Origin: Campylobacteraceae bacterium
GTDB lineage: Bacteria; Campylobacterota; Campylobacteria; Campylobacterales; Sulfurovaceae
Direction of reading: 5' to 3'
Length of the DNA: 64,000 bases
Assembly: GCA_027014605.1 (NCBI GenBank)
Contig: JALWDJ010000071.1
Coordinates: forward strand, 1 to 64,000
Shown here: positions 52,396 through 62,538 of the stretch, one piece after another
How the letters are laid out: each line of letters opens with the position of its first letter
How positions within the stretch are numbered: the first letter of the stretch is position 1
Notes under the pieces: generated by a model
What the model was told of the DNA's origin: nothing
The model's input: the letters and a program-made list of their open reading frames with translations, nothing else
Database searches by the model: none
Translations under genes and position numbers: made by a program

Positions 52396-53310
52396 GTGTA
52401 TAATTTGACTATGAATATAGACAAATATAGCATATGTAACTCACCAATTGAAGAAAGATTTTTTCAAAATCAGAAAATATATATAAAACGAGATGACCTT
52501 CTTAATTCTAAATTTTCAGGTAATAAAGCTAGAAAATTTTACTATTTTATACTAAAAGAGTTTCCAGATATTAAAAAAGTTATCTCATATGGTTCAAATC
52601 AATCTAATGCAATGTACTCTCTATCTGTCTTAGCAAAGGCTAAAGGGTGGAAGTTTGAATACTATACTGACCATCTCTCATCATATTTAAAAGAAAATCC
52701 AATTGGAAACTATAAATATGCCATAGAGAATGGTATGAGAATAATTATAGGAAAAGGAAAACCAAAAAGAGAGAAGCTAGAGAATAAAGATACACTATTT
52801 ATTGAAGAGGGAGGAAGAGAAAAAAATGCAAGGGTTGGAATTAAAATATTAGCTCAAGAGATAAAATTGTGGCAACAGGCACAAGGAATAAAAAATTTAA
52901 ACATATTTTTACCATCAGGTACAGGTACTACAGCACTATTTTTACAAAAATCACTATTTGAATTTGATAGTAGATTTCAAGCAAAAGTATATACCGTCCC
53001 ATGCGTTGGTGATAGTCTATATTTAAAGTTACAATTTGTAATGCTAGATAATAATTTATTAAAATATCCAACAGTAATTAACCCAAAAAAGAAGTATCAA
53101 TTTGGAAAACTATATAAAGAGGCTTATGATATTTGGAAAAGATTAAAATATGAAATGGGAATTGAATTTGATATGCTATATGACCCAATAGGATGGTTGA
53201 CACTAATAGAAAATTCTAAAATTTTAAAAAAACCTACTCTATATATTCATCAAGGTGGATTAATTGGAAATGAAAGTATGCTAGAGAGATATAAACGAAA
53301 ATATAGTTAA
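52396..53310 (+). CDS. PLP-dependent ACC deaminase/D-cysteine desulfhydrase family protein
   Basis: 'KRDDLLNSKFSGNKARKF', 'YGSNQSNAMYSLS', 'HQGGLIGNESML'. Confidence 0.88.
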   Translation: MYNLTMNIDKYSICNSPIEERFFQNQKIYIKRDDLLNSKFSGNKARKFYYFILKEFPDIKKVISYGSNQSNAMYSLSVLAKAKGWKFEYYTDHLSSYLKENPIGNYKYAIENGMRIIIGKGKPKREKLENKDTLFIEEGGREKNARVGIKILAQEIKLWQQAQGIKNLNIFLPSGTGTTALFLQKSLFEFDSRFQAKVYTVPCVGDSLYLKLQFVMLDNNLLKYPTVINPKKKYQFGKLYKEAYDIWKRLKYEMGIEFDMLYDPIGWLTLIENSKILKKPTLYIHQGGLIGNESMLERYKRKYS

Positions 53311-53401
53311 AATTTAACAAATTTAAATATTTTTAAATAAATAAGCTTACTTTTAACTTTTTTTTAATAAAATACATTAATAATATATAAAGGATTTTAT
53401 C

Positions 53402-53965
53402 ATGATATATAGACCAATTGCTATTGATGAAGAGATAAAATTTAGCAAAAAAAAGTTTATAGTAAGTAAAACAGATTTAAAAGGTAATATTATTTTTGTT
53501 AATAAAAATTTTTGTGATATATCAGGCTATAGAGAAGAGGAACTTATTGGTGCACCACACAATATAGTAAGACACCCTGATATGCCAAGAGCTATATTTT
53601 ATCTAGTATGGAAAGCTCTTCTGTCTGGAAGAGCAATATCTGGAGTTATAAAAAATTTAGCTAAAAGTGGTAAATATTATTGGGTTATAGCTGATTTGGA
53701 ACCCAAATTTGATAAAAATGGAAATATTATATCCTTAACAGCATTTAGAAGAGCAGCTCCTCAAGATGTAATAGATACAACAGAAGAGTTATATGAAGTA
53801 ATGTTAAATATAGAAAAAAAACATGGAATGGAAAAATCTTTAGCATATCTTGAAGGTTTTTTGGAGGAACATAATATGACTTATGATGCATTCATTATAG
53901 AATTAATAAAACCTAAAGGGATTATTGCTAAACTTCTTAGTGCTTTTAAGAAGTTGTTTGGATAG
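53402..53965 (+). CDS. Aer-type PAS domain protein without an output domain
   Basis: 'VSKTDLKGNIIFVNKNFCDISGYREEELIGAPHNIVRHPDMPRAIFYLVWKAL'. Confidence 0.85.
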   Translation: MIYRPIAIDEEIKFSKKKFIVSKTDLKGNIIFVNKNFCDISGYREEELIGAPHNIVRHPDMPRAIFYLVWKALLSGRAISGVIKNLAKSGKYYWVIADLEPKFDKNGNIISLTAFRRAAPQDVIDTTEELYEVMLNIEKKHGMEKSLAYLEGFLEEHNMTYDAFIIELIKPKGIIAKLLSAFKKLFG

Positions 53966-53980
53966 ATTAAATAAATATAT

Positions 53981-55018
53981 CTATCTAAATACTCTACTAC
54001 AATCCTTTTCTATAGCCTCTGGTATAGTAGCAATAGTCATAAATTCTTCCATCTTTAAATTAGGATACATTACAGATATATAATATTTAGGGTCTAATAT
54101 CACTGCTTTATTATTCTCTATTAAAACAGGATATGGTAATAATCCAGCATTTTTTAATCCAATTTTTTTAGGAAATTTTTTTGTTCTTTTTGATAACTTT
54201 ACTCCAACTATTGTTGAATCCTTATCTAAATTTAAAACAAATGCAACTCGTTTATTATTTTTAACTTTTTCTAATAAATCAGTTCCATTTCCAATCTCTA
54301 TCATATCCTTATAGTGTGGCATTCCTTCCATAAATTGATATTTTGGTAATCCTTGAAATTTAAATCTATCTAATGAGTCTCTCAGTCCATTAAACTCTTT
54401 TGTTATTTTATTTAAAAGTTTTTCTGAGTTCTTTTTATCAAAATCATCTTGTAAAAAAGCTTTTGTAATATATAATGGATTTGTAATTGCAAAAATTTTA
54501 TCTTTTTTATCTATAAGAAGTCTTAGAGTTCCAGCAAAACCTCTACCATTTTTACTAGCCATTTTCTTTAGAGTATCATCTGTAAATACAATAGATACTA
54601 AACTTCTTCTCTTATTAATATGATAAACTTTTACAATCTTAAATCCTGCCTTAATCAATTTTGCTTTAGCATCTTTTGTCTTAATTAAATCACCTATTAA
54701 ATTGACAGATACTCTACCATGATTAATATATCCTACTTTAGTAGAGTTATTGCTCTCTTTACTCATTTTAGCAATTTTATCTTTTAATGGAATATAGTTT
54801 GGAGGATATCTTTTTGAAAATTTAATCTTACGATTTGATATATCCATATTACCATTTTTTACATCTAACTCAACTACCTTTGGAGATTTGACTACTTTTG
54901 GTATTATAATGTGTATATTACTAGAACTATTAATATCTCTATCTATCTCATTTGAAAATAGCATTGATGATGCTAATAATATAATACCTAATGTTAATAG
55001 ATAACTCTTTAATTTCAT
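53981..55018 (-). CDS. Secreted hypothetical protein
   Basis: Signal peptide MKLKSYLLTLGIILLASSMLFS; no family recognised. Confidence 0.6.
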   Translation of the reverse strand: MKLKSYLLTLGIILLASSMLFSNEIDRDINSSSNIHIIIPKVVKSPKVVELDVKNGNMDISNRKIKFSKRYPPNYIPLKDKIAKMSKESNNSTKVGYINHGRVSVNLIGDLIKTKDAKAKLIKAGFKIVKVYHINKRRSLVSIVFTDDTLKKMASKNGRGFAGTLRLLIDKKDKIFAITNPLYITKAFLQDDFDKKNSEKLLNKITKEFNGLRDSLDRFKFQGLPKYQFMEGMPHYKDMIEIGNGTDLLEKVKNNKRVAFVLNLDKDSTIVGVKLSKRTKKFPKKIGLKNAGLLPYPVLIENNKAVILDPKYYISVMYPNLKMEEFMTIATIPEAIEKDCSRVFR

Positions 55019-55160
55019 TTGATTTCCTTAAAAATTCTTATTATAAATATAATAACATAATTTTATAGAAAATGTAATTTTTGATTATTGTGTTTTATTA
55101 TTTTAAAAGATAAAGCTACTAAAAGTGACTAGTAACCTTATTTTATCTAACTATCGTTAG

Positions 55161-55409
55161 TTAACTCTTCTTTCTATCATTAGATATATCTTTTGCAGAC
55201 TCTTTTCTATCTTTAGATATACTCTTTGTACTATCTTTATCTGAAATACTTTTTCTTACATCATTAGCATTATCAGAAATATCATTTATTGCGTCTGTAG
55301 CATTATCGGTAACATGTTTCGCAGCCTCTCTCATATCATGGAACATACTACTAAAGAAATCAGCTGATAAAAATGTTACTACTATTGAAAAAATAATAAT
55401 CTTTTTCAT
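55161..55409 (-). CDS. Small secreted paralogue of the 11-mer repeat protein
   Basis: Signal peptide then 'DFFSSMFHDMREAAKHVTDNATDAINDISDNANDVRKSISDKDS'. Confidence 0.65.
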   Translation of the reverse strand: MKKIIIFSIVVTFLSADFFSSMFHDMREAAKHVTDNATDAINDISDNANDVRKSISDKDSTKSISKDRKESAKDISNDRKKS

Positions 55410-55587
55410 TAAGAAATCCTTTATATTGATATATGATATGATAACACTAATTATTCTAAATAATACTTAAAAGATATAAGAAATAGTAATATAAATAAAT
55501 TATATTCATAGATGTAACTAAGGGTAAATATTAAAAAATTTTGACAAAGCTATAATATATAGCCTTATCTAACTAAAAATATAGAAA

Positions 55588-56334
55588 TTATTTTTTATCA
55601 TCTTTAATCTCTTTTGTTGCATCATTTGCATCATTAGAGATAGTTTTTGTTGTATCTGCTGTATCATTAGATACCTCTTTTACTGCATCTCTAGTATCAT
55701 TAGAAACTGTTTTAGTTGAATCATTTACATTATCAGAAACATCTTTTACAGAGTCTCTAGTATCATTCGATACAGTCTTAACAGAATCTTTTGTATCATT
55801 AGAAACAGTTTTTACTGAATCTCTACTATCATTAGATACAGTCTTAACAGAATCTTTTGTATCATTAGAAACAGTTTTTACTGAATCTCTACTGTCATTA
55901 GATACAGTTTTTACTGAATCTGTAGCATCATGAGAGACTGCAACAGCCGAATCTTTCATATCCTTTGATGCAATAGTTGTACTATCTTTAAGGTCTTTTG
56001 TTGTATTTGTAATTGAATCTTTTGTATCTTCAGCTACCTCAACAAGAGAATCTCTACTATCTTTACTTGTTGAAACTTCAGAAGTTTTAAGGTCATCAGA
56101 AACTTTTACTGCACTATCTTTTGCATCACTACTAACATTTGTTATGGTTCTCTCAGCACTTTTACTTGTCTCAACTGCACCATCTTTCATAGATGCAACA
56201 CTATCTTTTGCATCTTTACTCATACTTATAGCAGCCTCTTTCATATCTTTAAACATATCTCCAAAACTAAAATCAGCCTGTACATTTATAATCATTCCTG
56301 CTACTATAGCACTTAAAATTATACCTTTTCTCAT
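55588..56334 (-). CDS. Secreted LEA-like 11-residue repeat protein
   Basis: Signal peptide then repeated 'DSVKTVSNDTK/SR' 11-mers. Confidence 0.75.
   Translation of the reverse strand: MRKGIILSAIVAGMIINVQADFSFGDMFKDMKEAAISMSKDAKDSVASMKDGAVETSKSAERTITNVSSDAKDSAVKVSDDLKTSEVSTSKDSRDSLVEVAEDTKDSITNTTKDLKDSTTIASKDMKDSAVAVSHDATDSVKTVSNDSRDSVKTVSNDTKDSVKTVSNDSRDSVKTVSNDTKDSVKTVSNDTRDSVKDVSDNVNDSTKTVSNDTRDAVKEVSNDTADTTKTISNDANDATKEIKDDKK
55771..55902 (-). repeat. Two tandem 66-bp units inside the 11-mer repeat gene
   Basis: 55771-55836 and 55837-55902 differ by one base (ctactatc vs ctactgtc) by eye. Confidence 0.95.
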
Positions 56335-56509
56335 TTTTATCCTTTTATTGTTTTTTTAATAACCTCATCTTAGCAATATATATTTGAAATAATACTTAAA
56401 CAAGATAAAAAAAAATAATAAGATTAAATGATGTTTATCAATGAAACTTAGTAATTAAAGATAATTTGTTACAATACAATTATAAAATACTTTCAAAAGG
56501 ACAAATAAA

Positions 56510-56920
56510 ATGAAAAGATTACTATTAATTCCAATTATTGCAACAACAATAAATTATGCTAATGGATACACACAAGCAGATAGAATTTTAGATATGCAAA
56601 AAATGGCAAAAGCTATGGAGGCAATACAGACAGGATTTTTCTATAATAACCTAGATATAGTTAATGAAGGGGTAGATGTATTAGAAAAGACAATCGTTAA
56701 AGTACGGGCAATAGACTCAGAAGTAAATAATAAAGATATATATGAAAAGTGGATAAATAATAATCTTAAAATGACAAATAAAATAAGAAAAAAAATCATT
56801 CAAAAGTCTGAAGATATTAAAGCAAGATTTAAAGCAGGAGATGCAATTCAAGCACTTCAAGCATATAGCAAAATTACTCAACAATGTATGAAATGTCATA
56901 TTCAAATAAGAAAATGGTAA
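56510..56920 (+). CDS. Secreted cytochrome c'/c-556-like protein
   Basis: Signal peptide, helical, C-terminal CxxCH (QQCMKCHIQIRKW). Confidence 0.72.
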   Translation: MKRLLLIPIIATTINYANGYTQADRILDMQKMAKAMEAIQTGFFYNNLDIVNEGVDVLEKTIVKVRAIDSEVNNKDIYEKWINNNLKMTNKIRKKIIQKSEDIKARFKAGDAIQALQAYSKITQQCMKCHIQIRKW

Positions 56921-56938
56921 TAGGATTAATGGAATAGT

Positions 56939-57727
56939 ATGAAAAAAATATTAATTGTATCATTTTTACTCATTATATCACTAAGAGCTGATAAAATTAC
57001 TCTTACAGGTACAGTTGTATCAGACGGGCAGAAGATGATAGGTAGTAGATATATGGGATATGTCAAAAAAGTCTTTGTAAAACTTGGAGATAAAGTAAAA
57101 AGAGAGGATAACCTATATGAGATGGAGTCAGCAGAGTTTGATATTATGAAATCACAAGCTGACTTAATGTTAGAGCAGTCAAAAATTGTTGTAGAGTTTT
57201 GGAGAAAGAGATTAGCACGAATTAATGCCAAAAAGGAGAGACTAAAAAAGAGAAAAAAAATTCCTATGATGGATTTAGATGATTTAGAAGCACAAGCTGA
57301 AAATTTTCAAGCTATGCTAGACTCAGCACAAATTATGGTAGAACAGGCTTCAATTAAAGCTAAACAGATGGCTAGTATCTATAATTATATAAAAATGAAA
57401 GCTCCATCAGATGGTGTTGTTGTTCAAAAAAATATTAAAGTTGGAGATATGGTAATGCCTGGGATGTTAACAATTATGATTGTAGATACAGAACATTTAG
57501 AGATTGATGTTTCAATTTCTGAGAGTATTATATCTAAAGTACATGTTGGACAGAAAATCCCTGTTGAAATCCCATCTATAAAATTTCATACAGTGGGTAA
57601 AATCAAAGCTGTAATACCAGATGCAAATCCAATGACACATAAGATAAAAATCCGTGTATCATTCGATAAGAAAAATAAAAATATATTCCCTGGAATGTAT
57701 GCTAAAGTAACACTTCAAGATTTTTAG
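56939..57727 (+). CDS. Periplasmic adaptor (HlyD/RND-MFP-like)
   Basis: 'VVSDGQKMIGSRYMGYVKKVFVKLGDKVKREDNLYEMES', 'IKAPSDGVVVQKNIKVGDMV'-type hinge motifs. Confidence 0.82.
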   Translation: MKKILIVSFLLIISLRADKITLTGTVVSDGQKMIGSRYMGYVKKVFVKLGDKVKREDNLYEMESAEFDIMKSQADLMLEQSKIVVEFWRKRLARINAKKERLKKRKKIPMMDLDDLEAQAENFQAMLDSAQIMVEQASIKAKQMASIYNYIKMKAPSDGVVVQKNIKVGDMVMPGMLTIMIVDTEHLEIDVSISESIISKVHVGQKIPVEIPSIKFHTVGKIKAVIPDANPMTHKIKIRVSFDKKNKNIFPGMYAKVTLQDF

Positions 57728-57765
57728 TATTACTAATTTAAAAAAAATGTTCAATTATTTACTAC

Positions 57766-57785
57766 CTCTAGCTCTTTAGCTAGAG
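57766..57785. terminator. Perfect 8-bp hairpin; terminator-like and related to the IS relic hairpin at 44508-44527
   Basis: CTCTAGCT-CTTT-AGCTAGAG preceded by ACTAC. Confidence 0.6.
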
Positions 57786-57790
57786 ATAAT

Positions 57791-57985
57791 TCATATAAGT
57801 CCTAATTCTATTAGAATAGGCTCTATATCTTTTGAAATCTCAACCAACTTTTTATATAAAATTCCAGAAGCTTTATCTTCTCTTGACCACTCTTCAATAA
57901 TCTTAAAACTAGAACTCTTCTGTTCCTCTGTTAATTTATTTGAACTACCTATTGACTCTTTAATCTTTTCTAACTTTTTTTGCAT
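57791..57985 (-). CDS. Small hypothetical protein downstream of hslU
   Basis: 64-aa ORF with close operon spacing. Confidence 0.5.
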   Translation of the reverse strand: MQKKLEKIKESIGSSNKLTEEQKSSSFKIIEEWSREDKASGILYKKLVEISKDIEPILIELGLI

Positions 57986-57998
57986 TTTCTATCCTTTT

Positions 57999-59348
57999 TT
58001 ATAAAATATATCTAGTAGTATCTTCACTATCTACTAACTTATCTAATTTCTCTTCAATAAGAGCCTCATCTATTACTATATCTTCTCCTGCATACTCATC
58101 TGCATTAAAACTAATATCTTCTATAATCTTTTCCATAATTGTATGAAGTCGTCTAGCTCCAATATCTTCTGTCTTCTCATTCGCAAGAGCTGAGTAGTTT
58201 GCAATACTTCTTAGAGCATCTTCATCAAATATTAGATTTACACCCTCAACTGCTAGTAGTGCTTTATACTGCTTTACAAGTGAATTTTGAGGCTCTGTTA
58301 AAATCCTATATAGTGCTTCACTATCTAAACTATCAAGTTCAACTCTTAGAGGGAAACGCCCTTGAAGTTCAGGAATTAAATCACTTGGTTTACTTAGATG
58401 AAATGCTCCTGCTGATATAAATAGGATATGGTCAGTTTTTACTACTCCTATACGAGTCTGAACATTAGAACCTTCAACTATTGGTAGCAAATCTCTCTGA
58501 ACTCCCTCTTTAGATGGGTCTTGTCTTGAATTTGAGTTTGCAGGAACTGCAATTTTATCAATCTCATCAATAAATATAATTCCACCCTGCTCTATCTTTT
58601 TTACTGCTAAATCTTTTAACTTATCTTCATCAAAAAGTTCTCTACTCGCCTCTTGGGCTAATATCTTTTTAGCCTCTTTAACTGTTACCTCCTTCTTTTT
58701 ACCCTTTTTATTTAATCCACCTATAACTTTAATAATAGACTCTTGAACATTTGCCATTTCAGGTGGAACATTACCTGCTGTTGATACATCAATTGTTGGT
58801 GCTGGTAACTCAATCTCTATCTTTAAATGCTCAAGCTTCCCCTCTTCAAACTTCTTCTGCATTCTAGCAAAAGAGTTCTCATAATCTTTTAATTTTGCCT
58901 CACTCGCACCAGCTGGGAGAGGTGGGAGTAGTTTTTCTATAATTTTATTCTCAACATAAGCTTCAATCTTATCTATATTTAACTCATTCTGCTCCTCTCT
59001 AACTAAGGAGAGCGAATTTAGAGCTAAATCTCGTATCATGGATTCTACATCTCTACCTACAAAACCAACCTCTGTATATTTACTAGCCTCTACTTTTACA
59101 AATGGAAGACGCATCATTGTTGAGAGCCGTCTTGCTATCTCTGTTTTTCCTACACCTGTACTTCCTATCATAAGAATATTTTTAGGCATAACATCTTTCT
59201 GTAACTCAGGGGTTAATTGCATTCTCCTATACCTATTTCGTAAAGCTACGGCTATTGTCTTTTTTGCATTTTGTTGCCCAATTACATATTTATCTAAAAA
59301 TGAGACAATCTCTTTTGGTGTAAGATTGGTTGATACTGTTTTACTCAA
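57999..59348 (-). CDS. hslU: HslU ATPase subunit of HslUV protease
   Basis: 'LTPKEIVSFLDKYVIGQQNAKKTIAVALRNRYRRMQL', 'IGSTGVGKTEIARRL'. Confidence 0.97.
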   Translation of the reverse strand: MSKTVSTNLTPKEIVSFLDKYVIGQQNAKKTIAVALRNRYRRMQLTPELQKDVMPKNILMIGSTGVGKTEIARRLSTMMRLPFVKVEASKYTEVGFVGRDVESMIRDLALNSLSLVREEQNELNIDKIEAYVENKIIEKLLPPLPAGASEAKLKDYENSFARMQKKFEEGKLEHLKIEIELPAPTIDVSTAGNVPPEMANVQESIIKVIGGLNKKGKKKEVTVKEAKKILAQEASRELFDEDKLKDLAVKKIEQGGIIFIDEIDKIAVPANSNSRQDPSKEGVQRDLLPIVEGSNVQTRIGVVKTDHILFISAGAFHLSKPSDLIPELQGRFPLRVELDSLDSEALYRILTEPQNSLVKQYKALLAVEGVNLIFDEDALRSIANYSALANEKTEDIGARRLHTIMEKIIEDISFNADEYAGEDIVIDEALIEEKLDKLVDSEDTTRYIL

Positions 59349-59879
59349 TTAAAGCTCCAATATTTTAATATTTGTATTTGTATATATGCAGAGTTCACCT
59401 GCAATTTTAAGACTCTCTTCTACTAATTTACGAGCCTCCATATTTGCATGTCTATCTAATGCCCTAGCTGATGATATAGCGTAATTTCCACCACTACCAA
59501 TAGATGCAATCTTCCCATCTTCTGGCTCTACTACATCACCTGTTCCAGAGAGTATAAATATATGCTTCTTATTTAAAACTAACATCATAGCCTCTAGTTG
59601 CCTTAAATGCTTATCTTTCCTCCACATCTTAGAAAATTCAATAACAGACTTTAGTAAATCACCCTTTTTTTCATTTAATATTGTTTCAAACATATCAAAC
59701 AAATTAAAAGCATCAGCTGTACTACCCGCAAATCCAGCTAAAATTTTTCCATGATAAAGAGTACGAATTTTAGTTGCATTTCCTTTTAATATGGTATTTC
59801 CAAATGTCACTTGCCCATCTCCACCAATAACAGCAGAATTTTCACCTCTATAAGCAAGAATTGTTGTTGCTTCAAACAC
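59349..59879 (-). CDS. hslV: HslV peptidase subunit
   Basis: '[37 protein letters not shown]'. Confidence 0.97.
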   Translation of the reverse strand: MFEATTILAYRGENSAVIGGDGQVTFGNTILKGNATKIRTLYHGKILAGFAGSTADAFNLFDMFETILNEKKGDLLKSVIEFSKMWRKDKHLRQLEAMMLVLNKKHIFILSGTGDVVEPEDGKIASIGSGGNYAISSARALDRHANMEARKLVEESLKIAGELCIYTNTNIKILEL

Positions 59880-59883
59880 TAAT

Positions 59884-60357
59884 TTACACTCCTACAACTT
59901 CTACAACAGTATCTGCATGGATACCATGCCCTAGTTTAATATCTATTTTAAACTCTCCTGTTGATTTAATCGCTTTTTTAAGACCTATATTTCTCTTATC
60001 TATGGTAATATTCAACTGCTCTTTAATTGCATTAAAAATATCATCTTTCTTTACAGAACCTTGAATACCAACAGGAGCTAATTTTTTTGGTATAATAATC
60101 TTTTTAGCCTCTAATATACCCTTCTCCTTTTTAAATCTCTCTAGCTCATCAGCTAACTCTTTAGCTAATCTCTCCTGTTCTGCTTTCCAATCCTCAACAA
60201 TCTTTGGAGTTGCTAACTTTGCCATACCTTTTGCTATAAGAAAATTTTGACCATAACCATCTTTTACCTCTTTTATATCACCCTTTTTACCTAAGTTTTT
60301 AACATCTTTTATAAGTAATACTTTCATTTTATATAATCCTTTTAAATAAATTATCAT
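59884..60357 (-). CDS. rplI: 50S ribosomal protein L9
   Basis: '[31 protein letters not shown]'; true start likely the internal ATG near 60327. Confidence 0.96.
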   Translation of the reverse strand: MIIYLKGLYKMKVLLIKDVKNLGKKGDIKEVKDGYGQNFLIAKGMAKLATPKIVEDWKAEQERLAKELADELERFKKEKGILEAKKIIIPKKLAPVGIQGSVKKDDIFNAIKEQLNITIDKRNIGLKKAIKSTGEFKIDIKLGHGIHADTVVEVVGV

Positions 60358-60445
60358 TTTTTTTATAATTCATAATTTTAGCAGGTTTTATTTAGAAATG
60401 GGATATTATAAGAATAATATCTATTTTTTTATTATTTAACATGAA

Positions 60446-62455
60446 ATGTTATTTAAAATTAATATATATTATTATATAATGGTTATTATGAAAAAGGCAA
60501 TTAATTACTTATTAGAAAATATATCCAGATTAAATGTTAGAGATACTCTTATAAAAAAGATATACTACTCCATACCCAAAATTGCAATATTAATATTTAT
60601 ACTATCTATCATTTTTTTCTATATATTTAAAGATAAAATCCAAAATAATATGGCATTAACAGGTTGGATTATATCTCTAAATACTCTAGTCTTTATCTTT
60701 CTATATGACTATCTCTATTATAGACTATTTTATAGACGAAAAAGTGAAGCAAGATATAAGAATGCAAAAAGAAAATTGGAGATAAAAGGAAAAAAACTCT
60801 CTCTTCTACTTAGTCAAGCACCTATAGGTATATTCTATTATGATAAAAATCTAAGAATTTTAAACTACAACAAAATATTTTATAAAATATTTGGATTAAA
60901 AAGAGATCTAAAAGGTTTTAATCTAAATCACTTAAGTGATAGAAAAGTAGTAAATACTATGAAAAGTGTCTTAATTAAAAAAGAAGCTAAAAACCGTGTT
61001 GGCTCCTACGGTTTTACTTTTCAAAATAAAGCTATTTGGGTAGAGCTTAGATGTTCTGCACTTATCGATGATAATGGTAATGTTATTGGAGGTATTGGAA
61101 TTTTGGAGGATAAAACAAGAGAACACGAAGCTTATAAAAAGCTAAACTATGTATCACTACATGACTCTTTAACAGGACTTCCTAATAGAAGACACTATAA
61201 AAATTTTATGCGTAAACTAGTTAAAGATAAAAGAAATCAAGACTACTTCTCTATACTATTTTATATGGATTTAAATCACTTTAAAGAGATTAATGATACC
61301 TTTGGACACTCAGTAGGTGATAAACTTCTACTTGAAGTTGCCAATAGATTTAAAACTTTAAAAATAAAAAATAGCCACTTAAGTCGCCTAGGTGGAGATG
61401 AGTTTACTCTAGCAGTTACATTTATATCAAAAAAAGAGACAGAAACTATAGAAAAAGCAAAAGAGATTGCTCATAGGATAAAAAAATTATTTAATAAAGT
61501 ATTTGAAATAGAGGGATTAAATCTATATATGACATCAAGTATAGGTATTGTTATCATCGAACCTAAAACAGATAATATAGATACAATTATTCGTCATGCA
61601 GATATGGCAATGTATCAAACTAAAAGAGATGGACAAAATAATATAAAATTTTATGACCATACACTAGATTTAGAAAGACAAGAATTAACAGCATTACAAC
61701 AAGATTTAAATCATGCAATAGATAAAGGAGAACTTAAACTATATTATCAACCAATAGTAGCTATAAAAGATGATAAACTAAATGCTATAGAGGCTCTTAT
61801 TCGTTGGCAACATCCCACAAAAGGCATGATTATGCCTGATAAATTTATACCTATGGCAACAGAATCAGGTCTTATTAATAGAGTTGGCTGGTGGGTAGCC
61901 AATGAGGTTTGTAAACAACTATCTATATGGAATAAAAATGGGTTAATAAATTTTGAATATGTAGCAATCAATATAAATGCAAGACAGTTACACGAGATAA
62001 ATTTTCCGCAACATCTTGAAAAATGTATTTTAGATTATAAAATTAATCCCTCTCTAATCAAATTAGAAGTTACAGAAACAACTCTTATAGATAGTTTTAC
62101 AAAAACACAAAAAATTATTAAAGATTTAAATAGGATAGGTATAGAGTGTAATATTGATGATTTTGGAACAGGATACTCATCTCTATCTTATCTAAAAAAA
62201 CTCTCATTTAAAGTTTTAAAAATAGATAGAGTATTTGTTAATGAGCTTCTAATAAATAGTGATAATTTAGAATTAATAAAGAGTATTATTAAAATAGGTA
62301 AACAATTTAACTATAAAATTATTATAGAAGGTATTGAGACACTAGCACAAAAAAAGAAAATTTTAGAAATTGATAGTGACGTCTCATATCAAGGATTTTT
62401 ATGCAGTAGGGCAATTCCTGCTAAAGAGTTTGAAGATAGATTTTTAAAAAATTAA
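60446..62455 (+). CDS. Membrane-anchored PAS-GGDEF-EAL protein
   Basis: 2 TM segments, PAS, 'RLGGDEFTLAV', 'EALIRWQHP'; start may be one of the later ATGs. Confidence 0.92.
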   Translation: MLFKINIYYYIMVIMKKAINYLLENISRLNVRDTLIKKIYYSIPKIAILIFILSIIFFYIFKDKIQNNMALTGWIISLNTLVFIFLYDYLYYRLFYRRKSEARYKNAKRKLEIKGKKLSLLLSQAPIGIFYYDKNLRILNYNKIFYKIFGLKRDLKGFNLNHLSDRKVVNTMKSVLIKKEAKNRVGSYGFTFQNKAIWVELRCSALIDDNGNVIGGIGILEDKTREHEAYKKLNYVSLHDSLTGLPNRRHYKNFMRKLVKDKRNQDYFSILFYMDLNHFKEINDTFGHSVGDKLLLEVANRFKTLKIKNSHLSRLGGDEFTLAVTFISKKETETIEKAKEIAHRIKKLFNKVFEIEGLNLYMTSSIGIVIIEPKTDNIDTIIRHADMAMYQTKRDGQNNIKFYDHTLDLERQELTALQQDLNHAIDKGELKLYYQPIVAIKDDKLNAIEALIRWQHPTKGMIMPDKFIPMATESGLINRVGWWVANEVCKQLSIWNKNGLINFEYVAININARQLHEINFPQHLEKCILDYKINPSLIKLEVTETTLIDSFTKTQKIIKDLNRIGIECNIDDFGTGYSSLSYLKKLSFKVLKIDRVFVNELLINSDNLELIKSIIKIGKQFNYKIIIEGIETLAQKKKILEIDSDVSYQGFLCSRAIPAKEFEDRFLKN

Positions 62456-62538
62456 AAATCCTCATAGTCCTCTATTATTTAACTAAAAAAGATATAATTC
62501 TATAAAAAATTATATTTTAGATTTAAAAGGAGTTTCTT

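Noticed and set aside
55600-55935. Regular DNA repeats resembling a CRISPR array at first glance
   Set aside because: Period is 33/66 bp, in frame with an 11-codon protein repeat, and there are no unique spacers or cas genes.
56717-57231. Minus-strand ORFs 56717-56905 and 56926-57231
   Set aside because: Antisense to the cytochrome c-like and adaptor genes, both with signal peptides and motifs.
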